DNA of 64,000 nucleotides from Schlesneria paludicola DSM 18645 (GCA_945862235.1 CAMAYU010000003.1:20460-84459), one strand, 5' to 3'. Positions 42,854 through 52,045 are shown, counted from the stretch's first letter. The notes: generated by a model from the letters alone, not told the origin. Made by a program: numbers and translations.

Positions 42854-43900
42854 ATGGAACTGTTCAAGTCTTGGATCAAGGAAGATGGACCGCGATTGCA
42901 GGGCTCGCGGAGCCTTGACAGCTCCAAGCTGCAGTCGCCGTGTATCGTGCGACTTCCTTCGAGAGGGTACCGGCTGTTTTATACGGCTGTCGGACCTGCG
43001 AAGCCGTTTCCGGATTGCCAGGGGTACATCCTCAGTGCGGTCTCCGAAGACGGGCTGAACTTTCAGAAGGAGCCGGGGATTCGACTGGTGCCCCAACCGA
43101 ACATCCCGCACATGTCATTACGCGTGATTTCGCCTTCGGTGACCCTGTGTTCGGACGGGCGTTGGCGAATGTATTTCGAGTCGCGAGGCCCAGCTTCCAT
43201 TCCGACCGCCATTTGCAGTGCGATTTCGTCGGACATGCTGAACTGGGAACTGGAGGAAGGGATTCGGTGGCAAGCACTCGGCGGGGTGGGCGGCGTGCGG
43301 TATCTGGCATTGCCCGATGGTCGGGGTCGATTCTATTGCTTCGAGTCGGTGTATGGTCCTGGCGGTTTGGCGAATGGGACTCGGATATCTCAAGGCATCG
43401 TGAGCGCCACCACGTCGGACGGAATCCACTTCGAACGAGAGCCGGGCTATCGTGTACGGGATAAACAGTCGGAATACGACTCCGCCGGGATCACCACCGG
43501 GGAAGTGATCGCCCCGCTGCATGTGGGCGCCCCGTGGACGATGTTTCTTTCCGCCTGGCAGGTTCCCGCGACGGGAGCTTCCATCCCGGTTCATCCGAGT
43601 CATGATGTCGACGCCATTGCGAATGGACGCAGTGCCGACTTCGCCGCGACCTCGATCGCCGCGGATATGTCGGGCTTTCGGTCGCGGATCTTCGTCTCCT
43701 CTTCCGTGGACGGACTGAACTGGGGTCCGATGGAACTGGTTCTGGAAGGGGACGGGTACGGTGGCGAGGGACTGGACGCCGTCCATGCGGAGGACATGTC
43801 GCTCATCCAAATCGCACCGGGCCGGTATCGCATGTACTATGCCGCGTGTGATGCGCGGGGAAAGTGGTGTGTCGCCAGTGCGATCAATGGTGTTCGTTGA
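42854..43900 (+). CDS. Cytosolic five-bladed beta-propeller protein, glycosidase-like
   Basis: 348 aa from ATG 42854, with CCGGAG seven nt upstream; no signal peptide. Blade motifs YRLFYTAVG, ILSAVSEDGLNFQKEPGIR, WRMYFESRG, AISSDMLNWELEEGIRW, SATTSDGIHFEREPGYR, VSSSVDGLNWGPMEL and YRMYYAACD mirror the protein at 8296. It heads a + strand operon with an MlrC-like protein, an MFS transporter, a DapA-family lyase and an amidohydrolase. A cytosolic propeller in such company suggests it acts on, or senses, an imported small glycoside or acid; no reaction can be assigned. Confidence 0.8.
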   Translation: MELFKSWIKEDGPRLQGSRSLDSSKLQSPCIVRLPSRGYRLFYTAVGPAKPFPDCQGYILSAVSEDGLNFQKEPGIRLVPQPNIPHMSLRVISPSVTLCSDGRWRMYFESRGPASIPTAICSAISSDMLNWELEEGIRWQALGGVGGVRYLALPDGRGRFYCFESVYGPGGLANGTRISQGIVSATTSDGIHFEREPGYRVRDKQSEYDSAGITTGEVIAPLHVGAPWTMFLSAWQVPATGASIPVHPSHDVDAIANGRSADFAATSIAADMSGFRSRIFVSSSVDGLNWGPMELVLEGDGYGGEGLDAVHAEDMSLIQIAPGRYRMYYAACDARGKWCVASAINGVR

Positions 43901-43922
43901 AGCCATCAGTGTGGCCGAGCAA

Positions 43923-43976
43923 TGTGGCCGAGTCGCTCCGCGACTCGGCGGCGAGTTGCGGAGCAACTCGCCCACA
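43923..43976. repeat. Palindromic element family A, copy 3
   Basis: 54 bp, exact reverse complement of the copy at 6280-6333, which lies 37.6 kb away. It starts 23 nt 3' of the stop of the 42854 gene and 29 nt before the MlrC-like start, inside an operon. Confidence 0.95.
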
Positions 43977-44005
43977 AATCGACCCCAGTCCGAGGAGTGA
44001 CCGTA

Positions 44006-45496
44006 ATGCGTATCGCCGTCGGTGGGATTGAGCACGAGACCTGTGGCTTTGCAGCACCGTCTCCCACTGCCGAAGTGACGACGCTGATGTCGGTCGCTCG
44101 CACATTGAAGTACGGCGAGGAACTCCGCTCGCTCGGAGACGCGAACACGATTGTCGATGGATTGGTGCGCGGCGTCCGGGAGTCCGGGCATGAACTCGTT
44201 CCACTGTTGTGGATCGATGCCAACACAAGCCCGCCGGTCTCACGGGAGAGCCTGGAGAGTGCCATCGAAGACTTGCTGGACCGGTTGCGGCAGTCTCTCC
44301 CCGTGGATGGTGTCTTGCTCAGCCTGCACGGCGCATTTGCCGCAGAGGGCGTGGATGATGCCGACGGAGAGGTCTTGTCCCGAGTCCGCGAACTTGTGGG
44401 GCCGCAGGTTCCCGTGATGGCGGTGCATGATCTGCATTGCAACATCTCACCCGTCATGGAGCAGGCGGCGACTGTGATGGTCGTCGAGCGGACCTATCCG
44501 CACATCGACATGGCGGAACGCGCTCGGCACGCCGCCCAAATCATGGCTCGCACTGTCACTGGCCAGATTCGGCCCACGATGGCAGTGCGTTACCTGCCCT
44601 TGCTGTGGTCGGCCGCGCGAATGATTGATGCCGAACCACCCATGAGTGACGCCGTGCGCAAGCTTCGAGAACTCGATCAGCGTCCCGGCGTCTTGTCGGC
44701 CAGCATCGGCGTGGGGTATCAGTGGATCGACAATCCGACGGTCGGCACTTCGGTGATCGTCGTCACCGACAATGATGATGCACTGGCTAGAAGTTATGCC
44801 GACGAGTTGGCGGAATGGGTCTGGGAGCGCCGCAGCCAATGGCAGCGTGATCCATTGACGCCCGAATCGGCACTCGCGCAAGGGGAGCAACTGGGGAGGT
44901 TTCCGATCATTCTCGCGGAGCAGGGTGACAACACGGGCGGCGGAGCAGCGGGGGACGCGACGGAACTGTTGCGATTGTTGATCGAACAAAAGCTGGTTCC
45001 TTCGGCGGTGCTCTACATGGTCGATCCGGATGTGGCGGCTCAAGCGATCTCGGCGGGCGTGGGAGCAGAGATTGACATCCTCATCGGTGGCAAATCTCAG
45101 CCGCTGGTCGGGCCTCCGGTGCCGATGCGAGTCCGAGTCCGAGGTATTTCGGACGGGCGGTTCATCTACGATGGCCCGATGTGGGCGGGAGTGGTTGGCG
45201 AAATGGGACCATCGGCCTGGCTGGAACAGGATGGCGTGCATGTCGTCGTGATCAGCGACCGACATCAACCGATCGATCTGGCGTTTTGTCGCAGCCTGGG
45301 CCTCGATTGCCGCCAGATGAGATATCTGGCAATCAAATCGACGGGGCACTTCCGTTCCGGATTCGCCCCCATTGCGGGTTCGATCTTCAACGTCGATACA
45401 GCCAGTACGCTGTCGCATGATTTTCGTCGTCTGCCCTACACTCGCCTGGGTCGCAAGATGTATCCGATCGATCCGAATGTGGAGTGGAATCCATGA
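44006..45496 (+). CDS. M81 family metallopeptidase, MlrC-like
   Basis: 496 aa. ATG 44006 has GAGGAG eight nt upstream; the longer frame from 43922 is repeat DNA. Family signatures: MRIAVGGIEHETCGF at the N-terminus, LLSLHGAFAAEGVDDADGE, MAVHDLHCNISP, VVERTYPHIDMAERA, and AEQGDNTGGGAAGDAT at about 310. M81/MlrC proteins are zinc-dependent amide hydrolases named for microcystin-fragment degradation, but most family members occur in general catabolic operons. The stop overlaps the MFS gene's ATG (ATGA). It probably hydrolyses a small amide brought in by that transporter; the microcystin link is not implied. Confidence 0.92.
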   Translation: MRIAVGGIEHETCGFAAPSPTAEVTTLMSVARTLKYGEELRSLGDANTIVDGLVRGVRESGHELVPLLWIDANTSPPVSRESLESAIEDLLDRLRQSLPVDGVLLSLHGAFAAEGVDDADGEVLSRVRELVGPQVPVMAVHDLHCNISPVMEQAATVMVVERTYPHIDMAERARHAAQIMARTVTGQIRPTMAVRYLPLLWSAARMIDAEPPMSDAVRKLRELDQRPGVLSASIGVGYQWIDNPTVGTSVIVVTDNDDALARSYADELAEWVWERRSQWQRDPLTPESALAQGEQLGRFPIILAEQGDNTGGGAAGDATELLRLLIEQKLVPSAVLYMVDPDVAAQAISAGVGAEIDILIGGKSQPLVGPPVPMRVRVRGISDGRFIYDGPMWAGVVGEMGPSAWLEQDGVHVVVISDRHQPIDLAFCRSLGLDCRQMRYLAIKSTGHFRSGFAPIAGSIFNVDTASTLSHDFRRLPYTRLGRKMYPIDPNVEWNP

Positions 45497-46779
45497 CTGA
45501 TGTCGGTGAGGTGTCGATCCCCGTTGCAGACCAGAAACGCAACGGGCTGGTGTTCATGACTTCCATGTCACTGATCTATTTGATCGCCCCAGTGACTTAT
45601 GTGGGGGTATTGCACGCCACGATTCTCGATTCGCTCAAGGCCAGTGATACAGTGGCCAATCTGCCTGAAGCGGTTTACTTGTGGGTGTCTCCATTGCCGG
45701 TGTTGATTGCCTGGTTCTGGCCCTCGCCCCAACTGTTGCGACCGATGTTGACCTGGGCACTGATTGTGAAGGGGGCCGCGGGAGCAATGGCAGCGCTGGC
45801 GTTTGCGTTTGCTCCCCAGACGTTCTGGATTCCAGTCCTGATCATCCACCCTGCAATCATCGGGATCACTGGAGGCGTCCAAAACATGTGTCTCTGGGAG
45901 TTAATCGGACGTGGCATGACTCCGAAAATGCGAGGCCTCACGCTCGGCTGGACCTTCGGTATCGGGCCGATTTTTGCGGTGCTGGGGTCGTGCGCTTCGC
46001 AGTTGATTTTGAAGGGCGACTTCCTGGACATGCTGAAGGTGACACCGATCCCGCAGCCGTGGAGTTATGTTGTCTTGTTCGGCGCGTCGTGTCCTGTGAT
46101 GTGGCTGTCCGCAGTCCTGGTCCAAATGGCTCGGGTGCCGCCAGTGCCTGAGTCCGAATCTGAAACAGAGGCTGGAGTCAAAATGAAGGAGATCATGCGA
46201 GGACTGCGATCGTACTTCCTGAATCCTCTGATCGTCACAGCAGCCATCGGCTTCCTGCTGACTTATGGAGGCACGATGATCATGAACAACATGTCTCTGT
46301 ATGCCCGCGAGACACTGGGTGAAGCCCCCGAGAAATACGCAGGAGTTCAGTTGGCGTTGCGATTCGGATTCAAATGTCTGATGGGCTTTGGATTGGGCTG
46401 GCTCGTGACAAGGATGCATGCCAGGGCCTCATTGTTGGCGACGACTTCGATTTGCATCGCAGGAATCGCCTGGGCACTGTTCGTTCCGGGAAAATGGTAT
46501 CTGCTTGGTTTCGGACTGCTCGGCGGAGGCGAGCTATTTTATGTCTACTACCTGAATTACATTGTCAGTTGCTCGAAGCCGGAACGGATGCGCGAAAACA
46601 CGGCCTACACCAACCTGATTACAGTCACCATCGGTGTGATGCCAATTGTTTTCGGGCTGGTGTCTGATCGATACGGCCTGCGGGCGAGTTTCATGACGGC
46701 GCTTGGCATTCTCGTTCTGGCACTGATCCTGGTGCAGTCACGACTGCCGAAGCAACCAACGATTTCTGACGTGGGATAG
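45493..46779 (+). CDS. MFS transporter
   Basis: 428 aa, about 12 hydrophobic helices (for example LIYLIAPVTYVGVLHATIL, TFWIPVLIIHPAIIGITGG, WYLLGFGLLGGGELFYVYY, FMTALGILVLALILVQ). The helix 2-3 region and a cytosolic loop between the halves (PPVPESESETEAGVKMKE) fit the major facilitator layout. ATG 45493 overlaps the upstream stop and has GGAG eight nt upstream. The last codons GTG GGA and the stop TAG come from a family B palindrome, so the original C-terminus was probably altered. Operon context suggests import of the substrate of the MlrC-like, DapA-like and amidohydrolase enzymes. Confidence 0.88.
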   Translation: MTDVGEVSIPVADQKRNGLVFMTSMSLIYLIAPVTYVGVLHATILDSLKASDTVANLPEAVYLWVSPLPVLIAWFWPSPQLLRPMLTWALIVKGAAGAMAALAFAFAPQTFWIPVLIIHPAIIGITGGVQNMCLWELIGRGMTPKMRGLTLGWTFGIGPIFAVLGSCASQLILKGDFLDMLKVTPIPQPWSYVVLFGASCPVMWLSAVLVQMARVPPVPESESETEAGVKMKEIMRGLRSYFLNPLIVTAAIGFLLTYGGTMIMNNMSLYARETLGEAPEKYAGVQLALRFGFKCLMGFGLGWLVTRMHARASLLATTSICIAGIAWALFVPGKWYLLGFGLLGGGELFYVYYLNYIVSCSKPERMRENTAYTNLITVTIGVMPIVFGLVSDRYGLRASFMTALGILVLALILVQSRLPKQPTISDVG

Positions 46780-46835
46780 GCTTCTAGCCTGTCAATTTCG
46801 GAGTGAAACCAGTCAGGCTGGAAGCCGATCCCACT
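46770..46835. repeat. Palindromic element family B, copy 4
   Basis: Arms GTGGGATAGGCTTCTAGCCTG and CAGGCTGGAAGCCGATCCCAC. The TAG at 46777-46779 in the left arm is the stop codon of the MFS gene. The element lies inside the operon, 25 nt before the next start. Confidence 0.92.
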
Positions 46836-46859
46836 CGACTAATGAAAAGGACCAGTCCG

Positions 46860-47786
46860 ATGTCGAATAAACGCTACCCCAGCGGAATCATGGCCACTTG
46901 CTGCATCCCGTGGGACGAGAATGGTCGCTTCGCGGAACGCATTTTCCGCCGCAATGTGCAGCACGCCCTGCACGGGACGAAGCTCCTGTATGTCTTTGGC
47001 ACGGCGGGAGAAGGCTACGCCGTCACGGATCGCCAGTACGACGAAATCGTCACCGCCTTTGCCGACGAAATGCGTCTCGGAAAAGCCGAGCCGATCGTCG
47101 GCGTCATTGATTTGTCGATGGCCACGATCATCGATCGCATCAAGCGAGCACGCGATCTTGGTATCCGCCAGTACCAGATCTCGTTGACCAGTTGGGCAGC
47201 CCTCAGCGAAAAAGAGCTGTTCAGCTTCTTCCAACATGTGTGCGGCCGTTTTCCCGATTGCCAGTTCATCCATTACAACCTGCCGCGAACCAAGCGAATG
47301 GTCACCGGCAAGGAGTATGGGCGGCTGGCGGAGGAGCACCCGAATCTGGTGGCGACCAAAAATTGCGGCGATTCACAATCGCACCTGCGGAGTTTGATCG
47401 AGGACTCGCCACAGTTGCAGCACTTCCTCTCGGAGGCGGGCTATGTGTATGGATCACTGTTCGGGGAGTGCGGCATCCTGGCTTCGTTCATTATGAACTG
47501 GCCCAAGCAAAGGGCCTTGTTCGAAGCGGGACAGCGCCGCGATGTGGCCACGATGGTCGCCATCCAGCGTGAAGTGGACATCGTCATACAGACCTTGTTC
47601 GAGACGATGCCCGATAATCGTATCGACGGCAGTTACGACAAGCTCTTCGAAAAAATGTACGAACCCGAGATGCCCTTGCGACTGCTCCCTCCGTACATCG
47701 GTTCCAGTGACGAGGAGTATCACAACTTCGTGCGATTGCTGAAGCAGCGGCTCCCGGAATGGGTGCCAGCCGTCGCTCCTCGATAG
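46860..47786 (+). CDS. DapA family lyase/aldolase (dihydrodipicolinate-synthase-like)
   Basis: 308 aa from ATG 46860, with AAAAGGA eight nt upstream. The class-I aldolase residues are present: FGTAGEG at 46-52 (family GTTGE loop), Tyr139 in FIHYNLPRT and Schiff-base Lys167 in LVATKNCGD. The family includes dihydrodipicolinate synthase, N-acetylneuraminate lyase and 2-keto-3-deoxy-acid aldolases. Lysine synthesis is unlikely in this catabolic operon, so cleavage of a 2-keto acid to pyruvate is the better guess. It follows the MFS gene and precedes the amidohydrolase by 22 nt. Confidence 0.92.
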   Translation: MSNKRYPSGIMATCCIPWDENGRFAERIFRRNVQHALHGTKLLYVFGTAGEGYAVTDRQYDEIVTAFADEMRLGKAEPIVGVIDLSMATIIDRIKRARDLGIRQYQISLTSWAALSEKELFSFFQHVCGRFPDCQFIHYNLPRTKRMVTGKEYGRLAEEHPNLVATKNCGDSQSHLRSLIEDSPQLQHFLSEAGYVYGSLFGECGILASFIMNWPKQRALFEAGQRRDVATMVAIQREVDIVIQTLFETMPDNRIDGSYDKLFEKMYEPEMPLRLLPPYIGSSDEEYHNFVRLLKQRLPEWVPAVAPR

Positions 47787-47808
47787 ACATTCCAGAAGGA
47801 CGAGTGCC

Positions 47809-48618
47809 ATGCATGATCCCATTGCTTCGATCTCCGCGATCGATGTTCACGGCCATTACGGGGTGTACATCCAGTATGACAAGGCTCCGCTTTACAATCA
47901 GATGATGACCGGGGACGCCGACGAAGTGGTCCGGCGGGCCACGGCGGTCAACGTCGGCTTGACGATCGTCTCGCCACTCCTGGCTCTGCTGCCCCGGTTC
48001 AAAGCCAACGCCGCGGTGGGGAATGAAGAAGCGGCGAGGATCGTGGCCCAGACACCGGGTCTCAAACAGTATGTCGTCATCGATCCGCTTCGTCCGGAGA
48101 CGTATGCGCAGGCCGACGAGATGCTGAAGCAGCCTCAGTGCGTGGGGATCAAACTTCATCCCGAAGAGCACGGGTACCCGATTCGCGACCACGCCGCCCC
48201 GCTCTTCGAGTTCGCCGCCGCACGAAAGGCGATCGTGCTGACGCACTCCAGCGAGCAGAACAGTCTGTGCGAGGACTTCGTCCCCTGGGCCAACAAGTTT
48301 CCCGAGGTCCGGTTGATCCTCGCACATATCGGCTGTGGCTGGGATGGCGACATCACTCACCAGGTGCGAGCGATTCAGAAGAGCCAACACGGCAATGTGT
48401 ACGCCGACACGTCGAGTGCCCGCTCAATCATGCCGAACCTGATCGAGTGGGCGGTGAAGGAAGTCGGGGCCGAGCGGGTACTGTTCGGCACGGACACTCC
48501 CCTCTACAGCACAGCCATGCAGCGGGCTCGCATCAACCACGCCGACCTGTCCGACGCCGACAAACGGCTGATCTTGCGAGACAACGCGGTGAAACTGTTC
48601 GGATCCCGTTTGGGCTGA
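47809..48618 (+). CDS. Amidohydrolase family protein (TIM-barrel metal hydrolase)
   Basis: 269 aa. AGAAGGA lies eight nt before ATG 47809. Metal-site residues: HGH at 14-16 (AIDVHGHYG), VGIKLHPEEHGYP, VLTHSSEQN, ILAHIGCGWDGD and VLFGTDTPLYS. The layout matches amidohydrolase_2-type hydrolases and decarboxylases and the N-terminal half of the fusion protein at 3861. Last gene of the operon; it converges with the LamG/propeller gene. Likely acts in the cytosol on a ring or amide intermediate. Confidence 0.9.
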   Translation: MHDPIASISAIDVHGHYGVYIQYDKAPLYNQMMTGDADEVVRRATAVNVGLTIVSPLLALLPRFKANAAVGNEEAARIVAQTPGLKQYVVIDPLRPETYAQADEMLKQPQCVGIKLHPEEHGYPIRDHAAPLFEFAAARKAIVLTHSSEQNSLCEDFVPWANKFPEVRLILAHIGCGWDGDITHQVRAIQKSQHGNVYADTSSARSIMPNLIEWAVKEVGAERVLFGTDTPLYSTAMQRARINHADLSDADKRLILRDNAVKLFGSRLG

Positions 48619-48657
48619 ATGCCAGTTGGGTAATACCGGTGAAAAGTCACCTTGTCC

Positions 48658-50274
48658 TCACCGCATCGTCGCCGACTTCTTCACCGATTCGGCGGATAGA
48701 GCTCCATCGTAGAGCCGCACGTCCTTGAGTTTGCCGTTCAGAAAGTCGTGAGAGCCAAATCCGATCCGCAAGGGAACTTTGGCGGCGAGATCGAAACTCG
48801 CCGGATTGAACTCTGTCGATTCCGCCACGCGATTCCCATCGACGTACAATCGCAGCCGCGACTGCTCCCGCACGGCCGCGACGTGTCGCCAGCCCGGCAG
48901 CAGCGGGTGATCGTAAGTCGCGTTCTTGCCGGCCTCGAACGACTTGACGTGTCCCGACGGCAGCGTGCCGGAAAACAGACGCCCTTGATAGACCGCCATG
49001 TTCCAGGCACGGCGATACACCACATCGGGCGTGGTGTCGACGCGGCCCACCGAAGTCCATTTCAAGTCGCTGTCGTAGCGGAAGATCTCCGCCAGCGGCA
49101 GCATCCCTCCGTAGAGCTTGCCGTTGTAGACATTCATTCCCATCACTTCTTCCGCTTCGCCCAGCCGGCCCGCGCGGACCCACTTGTCGTCCCCTTCATA
49201 ACGATACACCGTTCCCTGAGGCCAGGTTCCCGCCAACAGCCTGCCTTCGTGGATCACCAAGCCATAGACCTGCGTGGCATCGCCCAGAATTCCGGTCCGG
49301 CTCCATGCTTCTCCATCGAATCGATAGACGGCCCCTTCATCGTAGCCGGTGGCGTAGAGGGCTCCATCGTAGACGCACAGGGCTTCCGGCCGCATTCCAC
49401 CGGGAGAGCCGAGCGATGTCCATTCCGTGCCCCCCTCGTAGCGATAGAGCGCCGGCTGATAGAACCCGGTGACGTAGAGCTTGCCTTTGAATTCCGCGAT
49501 GCCCTGCACGCCGTCGAGTCCGAGCAACTGACCGAGATCAACCCATTCGCCCCCTTCGTAGCGAAAGACCTTGCCCCCGATGTGATGGGCGATCGTCGGT
49601 TTCAATCCCGAATAATGCAGCAGCACTCGCGAGACTCCGACATAGAGGTGGCCGTTGTAGCTCGCCATCGCGGTGACGCCGTTGCTCTTCCACGGCGCTC
49701 CGAGGTCTGCCCACTGGCCGCCGTCGTAGCGGTAAACGTGGCCGTGATCCTGATTGGTCCACCCCTCGACAGTGCCGGCATAGAGTCCGCCGTCATGGAC
49801 GGCCATGGAATGGATGAAGATCGCATTGCCGGGCCGGCCTTCGTCTCGCCATTGCGCATCCTGTCGGCCCTGATCGATGCCGAATTCCAGGTGCCGAAAA
49901 TTCGCCTGGCTACCGGTCACGCCGGCGTGGTGCTTGATCGAAAGATTGAATCCGGTCCGCGTTGCGGGATCGAATTGGCTGATGAGATCGCCGATGGCGT
50001 CGTCGAGTTGCTCCTCGGTATGGACCCAAAGAGAGATGCTGAAATCGCGGATTCCGAGTTGCGGCGCATCGGCCACGTCGATCCGGCTGCCCCGCCCGTT
50101 GAACGCAGCGCCTGTGTCGGCGAATTCGACGGCTTGCGCTGTCCCGTGCCGATTATTGCCGGACACATCCTTCGCATCGTTGGTCAGCGGCCAATGCCCG
50201 ATCAGCTTCGGCTCCGCGGCCAACGCGGTCGAAATCAGCAGCCACCCCGCGGCCGCAATCATACTCAATCTCAT
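48658..50274 (-). CDS. Secreted LamG domain split by an inserted beta-propeller
   Basis: 538 aa from ATG 50274, with AAGGA six nt upstream. The signal peptide is MRLSMIAAAGWLLISTALAA. Residues about 24-135 are the first half of a LamG/concanavalin sandwich (GHWPLTNDAKDVSGNNRHG, FSISLWVHTEEQ). Residues about 150-430 form a propeller of YRYEGG/YNGKLY repeats (HVYRYDGGQWADLG, KVFRYEGGEWVDLG, ALYRYEGGTEWTSLG, TVYRYEGDDKWVRAG). Residues about 440-538 complete the LamG fold (WRHVAAVREQSRLRLYVDG, LKDVRLYDGALSAESV). The propeller therefore sits inside one LamG domain. Probably a glycan-binding surface or secreted protein. Confidence 0.85.
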   Translation of the reverse strand: MRLSMIAAAGWLLISTALAAEPKLIGHWPLTNDAKDVSGNNRHGTAQAVEFADTGAAFNGRGSRIDVADAPQLGIRDFSISLWVHTEEQLDDAIGDLISQFDPATRTGFNLSIKHHAGVTGSQANFRHLEFGIDQGRQDAQWRDEGRPGNAIFIHSMAVHDGGLYAGTVEGWTNQDHGHVYRYDGGQWADLGAPWKSNGVTAMASYNGHLYVGVSRVLLHYSGLKPTIAHHIGGKVFRYEGGEWVDLGQLLGLDGVQGIAEFKGKLYVTGFYQPALYRYEGGTEWTSLGSPGGMRPEALCVYDGALYATGYDEGAVYRFDGEAWSRTGILGDATQVYGLVIHEGRLLAGTWPQGTVYRYEGDDKWVRAGRLGEAEEVMGMNVYNGKLYGGMLPLAEIFRYDSDLKWTSVGRVDTTPDVVYRRAWNMAVYQGRLFSGTLPSGHVKSFEAGKNATYDHPLLPGWRHVAAVREQSRLRLYVDGNRVAESTEFNPASFDLAAKVPLRIGFGSHDFLNGKLKDVRLYDGALSAESVKKSATMR

Positions 50275-50387
50275 CACTGGTCCTTCCCGAGGAATGGGTA
50301 TCAACGAAGTCTACTCGTACGACGGCAAACAGTAATTGTGTCGAATCCGGGGCGTGAAGGAATACTCTTTGACTTGCTCTGATTCAT

Positions 50388-52022
50388 TCAGCGGTGATCG
50401 TTATGGATGGCGAGGGCATACACGATCGCCGGGCCTTGCATTCTCAGGGCGACGCGGACGTTCTTGTCGCGTAGCGAGGAGAGGTCTGCCTGTGTCTTCC
50501 ATTGAACGGGAGCCCGGATCGCATCGGTGATCAGCGGCATGGAGTCGGCAAAGCCGAAGCCAGGAAGCTCCGTTCCCTGTTCATCGAGCAAGGCGACGGT
50601 CACTTCGCCCGCGCGTTCACCCGCGCCGCTACGCTGTTCGACGTTCAGCAAGAGCCGGTTCCCGCGGACAGGCAGCGGTTTGGTCGTCAATTGTCCAATG
50701 GATTCTTTTTCCGACGACCGCACTCCGACGAACGCGTCGCGGCGCAGTTTCGCCACGCCGATCGATCGTGAACCCAGCGGACAAGGCGTCTGTTGATTCC
50801 GGGAAAATGCGTTGAAGAAAATCAGCATCTCATCGCCAACAAGGAACGGCTCGTTATGCAGAGGGACGGCGCCCGTGGCGTAGTAGCTGCCGGGCGGGCC
50901 AGGGTGGATGAACCCGCTGGTCTGGACGACCGGGCTCCATTCTCCACGATCATGGCGGGAGGCCAGCATCACCGTGAACTGCCCCTTCGGCTTGTCCATC
51001 CCGCACGGAAAGCCCAGATCCTGATTGCCGTAGTTGAACGGAATCATGCACTCGACAGCCGGCGCGTTGACCAGTTCTGGTGTGATCCGTCGAGCAGGTT
51101 CCGCCGGAGACCACTGCCGCAGGTCGTCGCTGTAACTGAACGCCGGATACGAGTGCCCGCCGGCGCGAACGTAGGCCATCCAGCGCTTGTTCCGACGATC
51201 AGGGACGACCAGCAGTCGATCGCCGCCTCCGCTCGGGAGAGACTCCAGCCGCTCCAGAGGTTGTTCCCAGCGCAGTCCGTCGGGACTGTAGGTGATGTAT
51301 TCACCCCGCGCGGCGGCATAACGGTCCATCATCGCCTTGGGACGACCGAGTGAACCGCTGACGGCATGGTTGTCCCAGAAATGGACGGACTCCCAATGGG
51401 CGACCATCTTGTAGCGACGATCGGGGTTGGGTTCGCGGTCGTCACGGAGAATGGTGTAGCCGTCAAAGTTGGTGAGGGCTCCTCGAGTTTGCTCCGAGGC
51501 CCGCTGGCCGGTCAGGATCACGTTGTTGTCCTTGTTACCGCGATTGGCGATCAATCCGACTTTCGGTTTCCGCCACATGATCCCGTCGTCCGACTCGGCG
51601 TACTTGCCCAGCATGGACTCGACGTCCGGGCGATCCGCATCCGAACGGGGACGAAAAGTGAAATCGTCGCCGCGTCCCCAGACACCCGCGGCGGCCATCT
51701 CGTGGGGACCGGCGGCATTGCGCCCCATCGTCATCGTGCAGTACCACAAGCGGAATTTCCCGTCCGCTTCGCGAATCACGTTGCCCCAGGCACAGTCGGC
51801 CTCTGTCTTCGCATCATCGGGCGCGATGATCGGCTGATCGAGCGGTTGGGCCTGGTTATAGACCCGCGTCACTCCACGCTGCTTCTCGATCCAACGGTCA
51901 TCAACGAAGAGATAGAGATTGGCGTCGTGCGTGGTTCGCGGAATGTGCTCCTGAGCGGACAATGACGACCAGGCAATGAACACAACCGCCAGGACGTTCC
52001 AACCTCGAAGAATCGTGCGCAT
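50388..52022 (-). CDS. Secreted propeller with C-terminal beta-sandwich
   Basis: 544 aa from ATG 52022 with GGGGAGG seven nt upstream, preferred over ATG 52049, which overlaps the DUF1501 stop. Signal peptide around WNVLAVVFIAWSSLSA. Family motifs: LYLFVDDRWIEKQRG, FRLWYCTMTMGRN, YAESDDGIMWRKP, YITYSPDGLRWEQP and FSYSDDLRQWSPAEP. The C-terminus has LPVRGNRLLLNVEQ, GEVTVALLDEQGTELPGF and VRVALRMQGPAIVYAL. It follows the DUF1501 gene by 23 nt and likely shares its transcript, the only member of this family linked to the DUF1501/DUF1553 pair. Confidence 0.87.
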   Translation of the reverse strand: MRTILRGWNVLAVVFIAWSSLSAQEHIPRTTHDANLYLFVDDRWIEKQRGVTRVYNQAQPLDQPIIAPDDAKTEADCAWGNVIREADGKFRLWYCTMTMGRNAAGPHEMAAAGVWGRGDDFTFRPRSDADRPDVESMLGKYAESDDGIMWRKPKVGLIANRGNKDNNVILTGQRASEQTRGALTNFDGYTILRDDREPNPDRRYKMVAHWESVHFWDNHAVSGSLGRPKAMMDRYAAARGEYITYSPDGLRWEQPLERLESLPSGGGDRLLVVPDRRNKRWMAYVRAGGHSYPAFSYSDDLRQWSPAEPARRITPELVNAPAVECMIPFNYGNQDLGFPCGMDKPKGQFTVMLASRHDRGEWSPVVQTSGFIHPGPPGSYYATGAVPLHNEPFLVGDEMLIFFNAFSRNQQTPCPLGSRSIGVAKLRRDAFVGVRSSEKESIGQLTTKPLPVRGNRLLLNVEQRSGAGERAGEVTVALLDEQGTELPGFGFADSMPLITDAIRAPVQWKTQADLSSLRDKNVRVALRMQGPAIVYALAIHNDHR

Positions 52023-52045
52023 CGTGTGTCCTCCCCATCGCCGAA

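Noticed and set aside
44006..45496. MlrC-like protein as evidence for microcystin degradation
   Set aside because: No mlrA, mlrB or mlrD partner is recognisable, and the family is widespread in unrelated catabolic operons.
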